A stretch of 15,946 nt of DNA from JBFKOL01 sp041628815 (lineage in GTDB: Bacteria; Bacteroidota; Bacteroidia; Chitinophagales; Saprospiraceae): NCBI GenBank assembly GCA_041628815.1, contig JBFKOL010000065.1, forward strand, positions 1 through 15,946, read 5' to 3'. Numbering within the stretch: position 1 is the stretch's first letter; each line of letters begins with the position of its first letter. Of this stretch, positions 7,761 through 14,447 are shown one piece after another. The notes beneath the pieces are model-generated. The model saw nothing but the letters and a program-made list of their open reading frames with translations. It did not search any database and was not told the DNA's origin. The position numbers and the translations under genes are program-made.

Positions 7761-8879
7761 TCAAAATCCCTTCAAACTAGCAAATCTGTGGATGTGAAAA
7801 TTAGCGTCACCAAACATCTGCTGTGCCACCCTTGCACGCTTCATGAAAAAACCTATTTCTTCGTCATCCGTCATTCCAATACCACCAAACATCTGGATAG
7901 CCTCATTTGTGGTGTGCTGAACTACCTCGGATAGTTTTGATTTAGTCATCGAAGCCAAAACTCTTATATCTTTACCTTCATCAAATGCATTCAATGTTTT
8001 GATAATAAGAGACTTACATAACTCAAGTTCACAAAATAGGTGAGCAGCTCTATGTTGCAATCCCTGGAAAGAACCGATCGGGACACCAAATTGCTTTCGC
8101 TCCTTCAGGTACGCCAGGGTACGGTCGTAGGCTTCCTGGCCTATACCCAGCAATTCAGCTGATAAGGCAATACGGCCGGTGTCCAATATTTTCTCCAGGA
8201 GATCCTGGCCTCTCTCTCCTTGATCCAACCTCAACTCTGGTTCAACAAGCACGCGATCGAATGAAATTTCCGCTGCGTACCGACTGTCCATCATGATCCT
8301 CTTTGTCATTGTCACCCCTTTTGCCGATGAGGGAACGAGAAACAATGCGGTACGATGACCTTCTTTAGCAGTCACTATGAGGCGATTCGCATTTGTACCA
8401 TCGACAACAAATTTTTTCTTGCCCGTTAAGCGGAATGCCTGCCCGTCGATTTCAGCCATCACGGACTCCGGTACAGACTTATGGGTATGGGTTTCTTCAT
8501 GTGCAAGTGCTATAGATACTGATCCATCGGCTATTGCGGGTAAGATCTCGCTTTTCAGTTGCTCGTTGTGGCAGAATACTATGGACGATACGCCCAATAC
8601 GCCGGTAGTGAGCAGCGGAGAAGATGTAAGCGTGCGTCCGGATTCTTCCAATACCTGCCCCATCTCCGATAGTCCCATTCCTAGTCCGCCGTATTGCTCC
8701 GGGATGAGCATTGCATGCCATCCCATATCCATCATTGACTGCCAGAGAGACGGCTCATATCCCAGCGGATCGCGGCTGTCCCTCAAGGCCCTCAGTTGTG
8801 AAACCGGAGCGTTGGCTTGAAAAAACTCTCGCGCTGCCTGTCGTATCATTTGCTGTTCTTCGTTCAATATCAAAGCCAT
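7761..8879 (-). CDS. acyl-CoA dehydrogenase, small-subunit type
   Basis: This 372-residue flavoprotein has the acyl-CoA dehydrogenase fold: N-terminal helices (LNEEQQMIRQAAREFF), the middle beta domain, and C-terminal helices with QMFGGIGMTDDEEIG at residues 329-343. The C-terminal segment reads QQMFGDANFHIHRFA, where typical homotetrameric enzymes have the YEGT motif with the catalytic glutamate, so that residue appears to be missing. Such subunits usually pair with a larger partner, as in PimC/PimD-type or steroid-type enzymes. Its gene begins 7 bp after the neighbouring large-type gene, which fits a heteromer. It should oxidise an acyl-CoA at C2-C3 with FAD and pass electrons to electron-transfer flavoprotein. 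The chain length or branching of the substrate cannot be read from the sequence. Confidence 0.88.
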   Translation of the reverse strand: MALILNEEQQMIRQAAREFFQANAPVSQLRALRDSRDPLGYEPSLWQSMMDMGWHAMLIPEQYGGLGMGLSEMGQVLEESGRTLTSSPLLTTGVLGVSSIVFCHNEQLKSEILPAIADGSVSIALAHEETHTHKSVPESVMAEIDGQAFRLTGKKKFVVDGTNANRLIVTAKEGHRTALFLVPSSAKGVTMTKRIMMDSRYAAEISFDRVLVEPELRLDQGERGQDLLEKILDTGRIALSAELLGIGQEAYDRTLAYLKERKQFGVPIGSFQGLQHRAAHLFCELELCKSLIIKTLNAFDEGKDIRVLASMTKSKLSEVVQHTTNEAIQMFGGIGMTDDEEIGFFMKRARVAQQMFGDANFHIHRFASLKGF

Positions 8880-8882
8880 GGT

Positions 8883-8888
8883 CTCCTT
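8883..8888 (-). promoter_or_regulatory. Shine-Dalgarno sequence AAGGAG before small dehydrogenase gene
   Basis: On the minus strand the large dehydrogenase gene ends with TAA, which overlaps AAGGAG, and the ATG of the small subunit follows 3 nt after GGAG. Strong Shine-Dalgarno sites are uncommon in Bacteroidota, so this one supports ATG 8879 and tight co-translation of the two subunits. Confidence 0.6.
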
Positions 8889-10068
8889 ATTTATTGGGTA
8901 ATCTTAAAATGTGTTTGGATATGATGTTCAGCTGTATTTCAGATGTGCCACCTTCGATGGAATTGCCCTTGGTGCGGCACATATCGCGTGCCAGCTTTCC
9001 CTCCTCATAACGGTTGCCCCAAACAAGAGCATCGTGTCCTCCGCACGACAGCAGTAATTCGTACTTCCTTTTATTCAATTCAGAGGAATAATATTTAAAG
9101 AAAGAAGATTTTGCTCCGGGTTCTTTTCCTTCCTTTGACTCATCGGAAGATCTTTCGAGCGTAAGCTTCATGGCTTCCTCATCGATCGACCACCTGGCGA
9201 TTTCAGCCCTCAGTACGGGATCGGGCAGAGGGCCTTTTTTAAGTCCATTGAAAGCCAGTGCTTTCTCATACAAAGGGATTGATTTGGCGACAACACCAAT
9301 GCCCGATCGCTCATGCGTCAACAGGTATTTGGCTATTGTCCAACCATAATTTTCTGCCCCTACGATATTCTCTTTGGATACGCGCACCCTGTCGAAGAAA
9401 GTCTCACAGAAAGGGCTTTTCCCACTGATCAGCTTAATCGGTTGCGTGGATACGCCTTTACTGGTCATGTCTATCAGAAGGAAACTGATCCCCGTGTGCT
9501 TGGAAGCATTGGGATCTGTCCTGACAAGACAGAAGATCATATCTGCCTTGTCCGCATAGGAGGTCCACACCTTCTGACCCGTTACCTCGTAATGATCACC
9601 TTTGTCAACTGCCCGTGTTTGCAGGTTGGCCAGATCACTTCCGGCACCCGGTTCACTGTATCCCTGGCACCACCAGACTTCCCCACGCGCTATCTCCGTG
9701 AGGTATTTCTTTTTTTGCTTTTCAGTCCCAAACTGAAGCAGTGCCGGTCCCAACATCATCAGTCCAAAACTCCATAAGGGAGCTCGGCAGTTTATTAGCG
9801 ACATCTCTTCCTTTAAGACCCTGTACTCTTGTTGATTCAGGCCACCACCACCATAGACTTGGGGCCAGTCAGGGGCGGTCCACCCCCGGTCCCGCATTCT
9901 CTCAAACCAGATGCGCTGATCTTCGCTGGTGAATTCCGGGTTTCTACCACCCATGAATGTCTCTTCAAAGGAAGAAACAGGGATCCGCATACTCTGTGGA
10001 CAGTGGTCCTCGAGCCATTGACGGGTTTCCTTTCGAAATGTTTCAAGTGATTTGGTTTGTGTTTGCAT
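8887..10068 (-). CDS. acyl-CoA dehydrogenase, large-subunit type
   Basis: This 393-residue FAD-dependent acyl-CoA dehydrogenase catalyses alpha,beta-desaturation of an acyl-CoA. The FAD and substrate signature YSEPGAGSD is at residues 137-145 and GQKVWTS at 164-170. The C-terminal signature SIEGGTSEIQLNI spans roughly residues 370-382. In that motif the glutamate (E372) is one place earlier than in the classical YEGT motif, a pattern seen in large subunits of the PimC/FadE-like group. Whether E372 or another residue is the base cannot be settled by eye. It is transcribed just before the small-type gene. The 100-bp gap separating it from the carboxyltransferase gene is filled by 7-bp repeats. 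ATG 10068 is the natural start, with a normal length for the family. Confidence 0.9.
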   Translation of the reverse strand: MQTQTKSLETFRKETRQWLEDHCPQSMRIPVSSFEETFMGGRNPEFTSEDQRIWFERMRDRGWTAPDWPQVYGGGGLNQQEYRVLKEEMSLINCRAPLWSFGLMMLGPALLQFGTEKQKKKYLTEIARGEVWWCQGYSEPGAGSDLANLQTRAVDKGDHYEVTGQKVWTSYADKADMIFCLVRTDPNASKHTGISFLLIDMTSKGVSTQPIKLISGKSPFCETFFDRVRVSKENIVGAENYGWTIAKYLLTHERSGIGVVAKSIPLYEKALAFNGLKKGPLPDPVLRAEIARWSIDEEAMKLTLERSSDESKEGKEPGAKSSFFKYYSSELNKRKYELLLSCGGHDALVWGNRYEEGKLARDMCRTKGNSIEGGTSEIQLNIISKHILRLPNK

Positions 10069-10082
10069 TATATTGGGTACTC

Positions 10083-10166
10083 GTTACAAGTTTCAGGTTG
10101 TCGGGTTGATAAAAGATTTTTTACTCTTCACTTTTCAATCATCATTCGTCCCTTATAAATCGTAAT
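10083..10166. repeat. degenerate 7-bp-period repeat, 12 units
   Basis: The phase of seven holds for 84 bp. The first units are GTTACAA, GTTTCAG, GTTGTCG, GGTTGAT and AAAAGAT. They are followed by TTTTTAC, TCTTCAC, TTTTCAA, TCATCAT, TCGTCCC, TTATAAA and TCGTAAT. The last seven units all have T at positions 1 and 4. On the minus strand this part resembles GTGAAGA repeats. The array fills almost the whole gap between the carboxyltransferase and large dehydrogenase genes, which are otherwise arranged as one operon. I see no hairpin terminator or good promoter here. Confidence 0.65.
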
Positions 10167-10168
10167 TT

Positions 10169-12001
10169 CTACCATGCATCAATTAGATTACCGTTTCCTT
10201 TTAGATGATCTTTACGATCTATGCTATTTAGTCCCATCGAGATCCATCGCCGGGTATCGGCCGGGTCGATGACATCGTCGATTTCGAGGTACGAAGCTGT
10301 ATTGATGGCACTTCCTTTGGCATAAGCTTCAGCAAGCAGTTTTTCATAGAGTGTTTCGCGTTCTGACTCATTTTCTGCGGCTTTGAGTTCGCGGCGAAAG
10401 CCCAGTTTCACGGCACCTTCGAGACCCATACCTCCAAATTCGCCGGTCGGCCACGAAACCGTGAAATGAGGGACATGAAAGCTTCCCCCTGCCATGGCCA
10501 TCGAGCCAAGGCCATAGGCCCTGCGGGTTACGATCGTAAAAATGGGTACTGTGGCTTTCGAACCGATAATGAACATTCGATTGGCGTGGCGCACCGTGGC
10601 AGCGTGTTCTGCTTCCGGGCCGACCATAATGCCCGGTGTGTCACACAGCGACAATAGCGGCATACCAAAGGCCTCGCAAATTTGTATCAACTTCGAAGCT
10701 TTATCCGCTGCATCCGAATCGATCGCTCCTCCACCTTGGCTGGGATTGTTGGCAATCAGTCCCAGTGGCCGTCCCTCGATCCGTGTCATTCCCACGATCA
10801 TATTCCTTCCAAAGTCCTTACGAAGCTCTAAAAATGAATCTGTGTCAGAGATGCTCTTTATTACTTTCCTTACATCATAGGTCCTTCTCCTGTTGGCGGG
10901 GATCATCTTTCGAAGCTCCTCTTGATTGCTGCATTTCCAGTCTTCCATCCTGCCCTGGAAATACCCAAGGTACTGCCGGGCTAGATGGATGGCGTCATTT
11001 TCATTTTCCACGAGGACATCGATAACTCCATTTTGTGATTGCACATCGGATGGCCCGACCTCCGAAGGATGGTATTTCCCCAGGCCACCTCCTTCAATCA
11101 TGGCGGGACCGCCCATACCAATTGCCGAATCCCTCGTAGCGATGATTATGTCTGCACAACCGGCGAGCGAAGCATTTCCGGCAAAACAATATCCCCCTAT
11201 AATGGCTATTCTCGGTACTAGACCGCTTAGACGAGCAAAGAGGTAAAAGGTCTTGACGTCAAGGCCACCAACACCCTGGAAGTCTGTATCTCCAGGTCGT
11301 CCTCCACCACCTTCAGCAAAAAGTATGATGGGTAAAAGTCTTTGAGATGCGAGTTGCAGCATCCGGTCGGTTTTTTTATGGCCCATGAAACCCTGGGTGC
11401 CTGCCAGAACCGTATAGTCGTATGCCAATACCATCACTTGGGCCGAGGCTTCACCATAAATGTCTTCATGGATAGTGGCTATTCCAGTTACTATCCCGTC
11501 GGCCGGGGTTTTTTGGATGAGTTCCTCTTCGCTTTTGCGGCTTCTCTGCGCTGCAAGGGTCAACCCGCCGTATTCCACAAAACTTCCTGGGTCTGTGAGC
11601 AAGGCAATGTTTTCCCGGGCTGAATTCTTACCCTTCGATTTTCTTTTTGCCGTCGCTTCAGGGCGGGCGTCATCGTACAAGAAAGATTTTCGCTGCACCA
11701 GGTCTTCGAGGCCAGGGCTCCTCAACGATTGCTCTTGCTCATTTTGAGAAACAATGTTCATTTCGGCTTGTGTCGTCTCAGCTATGGTCATCAATAGCTG
11801 ACCCGCATCGGACTGTTGACCTTCCCTGATAAAAACATGTGCAATGACACCGTTCACCTCGGCTTTGATGACTGTTTCCAACTTCATAGCCTCGAGGACG
11901 ACCAATTCGTCTCCCAATTGGACCTGTTCTCCGGCCTTGCTTTTTACTTCGATGACGATGCCCGACATGGGTGAACGGATTTTATGTACCTCGACAGACA
12001 T
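10169..12001 (-). CDS. acyl-CoA carboxylase: N-terminal biotinyl domain fused to carboxyltransferase
   Basis: This 610-residue protein joins two modules. Residues 1-75 are a biotinyl domain with the attachment site EAMKLE (K40 is the biotinylated lysine), starting with KIRSPMSGIVIEV and ending with the usual E-G-Q-x-x-x-x-G-x-L-L turn. After a polar linker, residues 100-605 form the carboxyltransferase, with GYCFAG (270-275), GMGGPAMIEGG (295-305) and RRAYGLGSMAMAG (493-505). It would move a carboxyl group from carboxybiotin to an acyl-CoA such as propionyl- or 3-methylcrotonyl-CoA; the substrate is not decided. No biotin carboxylase domain is present, so that step must come from another protein. 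The open frame reaches a TTG at 12025, but ATG 12001 (MSVEVHKIRSPMSG) starts right at the domain and is preferred. It is the first gene of the cluster and divergent from the ABC exporter gene. Confidence 0.92.
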   Translation of the reverse strand: MSVEVHKIRSPMSGIVIEVKSKAGEQVQLGDELVVLEAMKLETVIKAEVNGVIAHVFIREGQQSDAGQLLMTIAETTQAEMNIVSQNEQEQSLRSPGLEDLVQRKSFLYDDARPEATAKRKSKGKNSARENIALLTDPGSFVEYGGLTLAAQRSRKSEEELIQKTPADGIVTGIATIHEDIYGEASAQVMVLAYDYTVLAGTQGFMGHKKTDRMLQLASQRLLPIILFAEGGGGRPGDTDFQGVGGLDVKTFYLFARLSGLVPRIAIIGGYCFAGNASLAGCADIIIATRDSAIGMGGPAMIEGGGLGKYHPSEVGPSDVQSQNGVIDVLVENENDAIHLARQYLGYFQGRMEDWKCSNQEELRKMIPANRRRTYDVRKVIKSISDTDSFLELRKDFGRNMIVGMTRIEGRPLGLIANNPSQGGGAIDSDAADKASKLIQICEAFGMPLLSLCDTPGIMVGPEAEHAATVRHANRMFIIGSKATVPIFTIVTRRAYGLGSMAMAGGSFHVPHFTVSWPTGEFGGMGLEGAVKLGFRRELKAAENESERETLYEKLLAEAYAKGSAINTASYLEIDDVIDPADTRRWISMGLNSIDRKDHLKGNGNLIDAW

Positions 12002-12117
12002 GATCCGTGAAGTTATGGATTCCAAGGGCTAGATCTCAACTGTCCGGTAAAGAATTAATTGAACAAGGACATCCTAAACTTTATTCCTTGAGTTTTGTAC
12101 TTAATCCATGCATCTAA

Positions 12118-12147
12118 TTGCTATTGGCTTGTAAGGATTTACCTTTG
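12118..12147 (+). promoter_or_regulatory. Bacteroidota-type promoter for the ABC exporter
   Basis: TTG at 12118-12120 and TACCTTTG at 12140-12147 match the -33 (TTG) and -7 (TAnnTTTG) boxes of the Bacteroidota primary sigma factor, with a 19-nt spacer. Transcription would begin near 12154, giving a leader of about 20 nt before ATG 12174. No equally good match was found for the divergent carboxyltransferase gene in the same 172-bp gap. Confidence 0.7.
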
Positions 12148-12173
12148 TCGTTCGCAGAACTCAAGACATCGTT

Positions 12174-13979
12174 ATGTCACAAAACAATGGGACTCCTCAG
12201 GATTCCAAACAAGGTAAGACCCGGCTAAGCCGGGAAAGCCTCCGGGAGGCCGTCAGGACATTTGCCTTCATTCGACCCTACAGGTGGTCCTTTTTTGGGG
12301 GAATGGCGCTGTTGTTCCTTTCTGCACTCGTATTCATGGTATTTCCTTGGTTAATAGGAATTATGGTCGATATCGCGCAGGGTAAATCGGAGTTGAGCTA
12401 TACACTTAAGGATGTTGGTTTGTTTTTGATTTTGGTCTTAATTGTCCAGGGAGCGGTGTCCTATACGCGTGTTTTGCTATTTGCCAATGTCAGTGAAAAA
12501 GGGACGGCCGATATCCGTAAAGCGCTTTACCGGCGTTTGATGACTTTGCCGATTCCATTCTTCGAAGAAAGCAAAACCGGCGATTTGATCAGCAGGATCA
12601 CCTCGGACGTCGACAAGTTGTACAGTACCTTTTCGATTACGCTGGCCGAATTTCTCAGGCAGATCATTATTCTAATCGTCGGCATTGCTTTCCTTGTAAT
12701 AATGACACCCAGGCTGTCTGCCATTATGCTGGCCACGGTACCTGTGGTAGTCATATGCGCCATCTTTTTTGGCCGTTACATTCGCAAATTATCCAAGGAG
12801 CGCCAGGAAGAACTTGCCCATTCCAATAGTATTTTAGGTGAATCCATACAGGCCATCCAGGTTGTGAAGGCATTTGCCAACGAACTGTTCGAAGTGAGGA
12901 GATATGGTCAGTCCATCGAAAAAGTTGTACGTATCGCAATGAAATATGCCCATGGTAGGGCTTTGTTTGCCACTTTTATCGTGAGCGTACTTTTCGGGGC
13001 CTTGTTTTTCATCATATGGCAGGGTGCTGTCATGGTACAGAACGGCACCATTTCAGCGGGACGCCTGGTGTCATTTGTAACCTACACTTTCATTATAGGC
13101 GGCGCCATTGCCAGTCTCGGCAATTTCTACCCGGAAATATTGGGTGCCCTGGGAGCCACGGAGCGCGTGCGTGAAATTCTTAATACACCGGGGGAAATAA
13201 GCCTCGACGACCAAGGTCCCCAGGTCGAAAGCATCCAGATTGATGGTCACATAGAATTCGACAATGTTCACTTTCATTATCCGAGCCGACCTGATATCCC
13301 GGTATTACGCGGTATCGACCTCAAGATTGGGGCGGGAGAAAAGGTGGCTCTTGTCGGTCAAAGTGGTGTCGGGAAGAGTACCATTGTCCAGCTTTTGCTG
13401 CAGTTTTATGGCATACAGTCAGGTGATATCAGGATCGATGGGAAAAGCATTTACCAATACAACCTCTCCGCCTTGCGCAACCACATGTCGCTTGTACCCC
13501 AGGAGGTCATACTTTTTGGTGGTACAGTAAGAGAAAACATCCTCTATGGCCGCGAAGATGCCACGGAAGAAGAAGTCATTTCCGCTGCCCGGCAGTCCAA
13601 TTCCTGGGAGTTCATCTCTTCCTTCCCCGAGGGCTTGGATACGATTGTGGGCGAACGGGGCATCAAGCTTTCGGGAGGCCAACGCCAACGCATCGCTATC
13701 GCCCGGGCGATTTTAAAGAACCCTGAAATCCTGCTGCTCGATGAGGCCACTTCTTCCCTTGACTCTGAATCCGAAAAGGTCGTACAGGAGGCCCTTGACC
13801 GGTTGATGGAAGGACGCACTTCGATCATCATCGCCCATCGCCTCAGTACCATCCGCGATGTTGACAGGATCTATGTACTCGACCAGGGTAAGATCGTAGA
13901 AGAAGGGCGGCATGAAGAATTGCTGAGCATCGAAAAAGGCTTTTACCGGATGCAAGCTGAGATAGGTGGAGTTGGGTGA
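12174..13979 (+). CDS. ABC transporter, fused permease and ATPase (MsbA-like half exporter)
   Basis: This 601-residue type I ABC half-exporter should work as a homodimer in the inner membrane. Residues 30-330 form the six-helix transmembrane domain. The nucleotide-binding domain follows, with Walker A GQSGVGKST (395-403, K401), signature LSGGQ (499-503), Walker B ILLLDE (519-524) and the switch histidine H555 in IIAHRLST. All catalytic residues are intact, including E524 after Walker B. The closest general group is MsbA/LmrA-type lipid or multidrug exporters; the cargo cannot be read from the sequence and no partner subunit lies nearby. The ATG start at 12174 follows a clean promoter by about 20 nt. 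The gene is monocistronic, with a repeat-rich region starting 13 bp after its stop. Confidence 0.95.
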   Translation: MSQNNGTPQDSKQGKTRLSRESLREAVRTFAFIRPYRWSFFGGMALLFLSALVFMVFPWLIGIMVDIAQGKSELSYTLKDVGLFLILVLIVQGAVSYTRVLLFANVSEKGTADIRKALYRRLMTLPIPFFEESKTGDLISRITSDVDKLYSTFSITLAEFLRQIIILIVGIAFLVIMTPRLSAIMLATVPVVVICAIFFGRYIRKLSKERQEELAHSNSILGESIQAIQVVKAFANELFEVRRYGQSIEKVVRIAMKYAHGRALFATFIVSVLFGALFFIIWQGAVMVQNGTISAGRLVSFVTYTFIIGGAIASLGNFYPEILGALGATERVREILNTPGEISLDDQGPQVESIQIDGHIEFDNVHFHYPSRPDIPVLRGIDLKIGAGEKVALVGQSGVGKSTIVQLLLQFYGIQSGDIRIDGKSIYQYNLSALRNHMSLVPQEVILFGGTVRENILYGREDATEEEVISAARQSNSWEFISSFPEGLDTIVGERGIKLSGGQRQRIAIARAILKNPEILLLDEATSSLDSESEKVVQEALDRLMEGRTSIIIAHRLSTIRDVDRIYVLDQGKIVEEGRHEELLSIEKGFYRMQAEIGGVG

Positions 13980-13992
13980 GAAAAAATGGGAT

Positions 13993-14091
13993 TGATATGT
14001 GATAAGTGACGTGTGTTGTGTGATAAATTTCAGTTAAAAGTGTAAAGTTTCCTTTCAATCTTTCAACGGGCAACTTGATCCCAGTAACCGG
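13993..14091. repeat. degenerate 7-bp-period repeat downstream of the ABC exporter
   Basis: Heptamers on the plus strand run TGATATG, TGATAAG, TGACGTG, TGTTGTG, TGATAAA, TTTCAGT, TAAAAGT, GTAAAGT and continue with weaker units. The end is best read in a frame shifted by one base: CAACGGG, CAACTTG, ATCCCAG, TAACCGG. The early units rephase to GTGATAA, close to the GTGAAGA type seen on the minus strand at 10118-10166. The gap between the convergent exporter and acetolactate decarboxylase genes (13980-14440) is mostly this kind of sequence. Confidence 0.6.
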
Positions 14092-14121
14092 CCTGTGTGC
14101 CGAGACTTCGGTGAAGGCTTG

Positions 14122-14142
14122 CAACCGGCAACCTGCAGAACC
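14122..14142. repeat. short 7-bp-period repeat, CAACCGG type
   Basis: CAACCGG, CAACCTG and CAGAACC follow one another without gaps; the minus strand reads as GGTTG-containing heptamers. They resume the pattern seen to the left after a break of about 30 bp. The rest of the gap, 14143-14320, shows no further period and no gene I can support. Frames are open on both strands there but have no ATG start with recognisable protein features. Confidence 0.45.
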
Positions 14143-14321
14143 AATTACCTGGTACAGGGACGGAATGGCCCTCAGGGTTTGCAGGATAGATGCCACTTCA
14201 TATGGGTCCGGTCGCTTTGATATGAAACAGTGGGATGGTATTGAGGCCTGTAACACAGAATTTTGGTCGGTGCGCAATGGAACATTGATCGTGACCCACT
14301 GAGTATGATTGCTCTTGGGAT

Positions 14322-14447
14322 TTAATTGCCCGGAATTTTTTTGAACCGCCGTACCCCATTGCCGTGTGAATCCAGGGTGGCTTCCCATATACTTTTTGTC
14401 TGAGGATCCTCTATGACACCTCTTGACAAATCAGACTCGTCTAATTT
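14322..14447 (-). pseudogene. out-of-frame C-terminal tail of the acetolactate decarboxylase gene
   Basis: Directly after the decarboxylase frame ends with GCA-AAT-TAG, the -1 frame reads 41 protein-like codons and stops at TAA 14322. It begins KLDESDLSRG and continues through IEDPQTKSIWEATLDSHGNG to a basic end, RRFKKIPGN. There is no start codon of its own. One extra A in the AAA run at 14445-14447 would fuse it to the decarboxylase. In the fused protein a glutamate (WEA) would fall 47 residues after the last zinc-ligand histidine, close to the 46-residue spacing to the C-terminal catalytic glutamate that I recall for the Brevibacillus enzyme. This may be a real frameshift, a sequencing error in a homopolymer, or less likely recoding. 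Confidence 0.5.

Noticed and set aside
7747..7764. TTG start at 7764 for acetoacetyl-CoA synthetase, overlapping the preceding stop
   Set aside because: The extra six residues are not part of the family N-terminus, while ATG 7746 gives the conserved MSKPIW opening.
12002..12025. TTG start at 12025 for the biotinyl-carboxyltransferase
   Set aside because: ATG 12001 begins exactly at the biotinyl domain; the eight upstream residues add nothing recognisable.
14085..14115. Terminator hairpins in the gap after the ABC exporter (CGGC/GCCG and CCGA/TCGG)
   Set aside because: The stems are only 4 bp and no T-run follows either of them.
13843..14388. 181-codon minus-strand frame overlapping the 3' end of the ABC exporter
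   Set aside because: Part is antisense to the exporter and part is translated heptad repeat; no recognisable domain or coding-like composition supports it as a gene.
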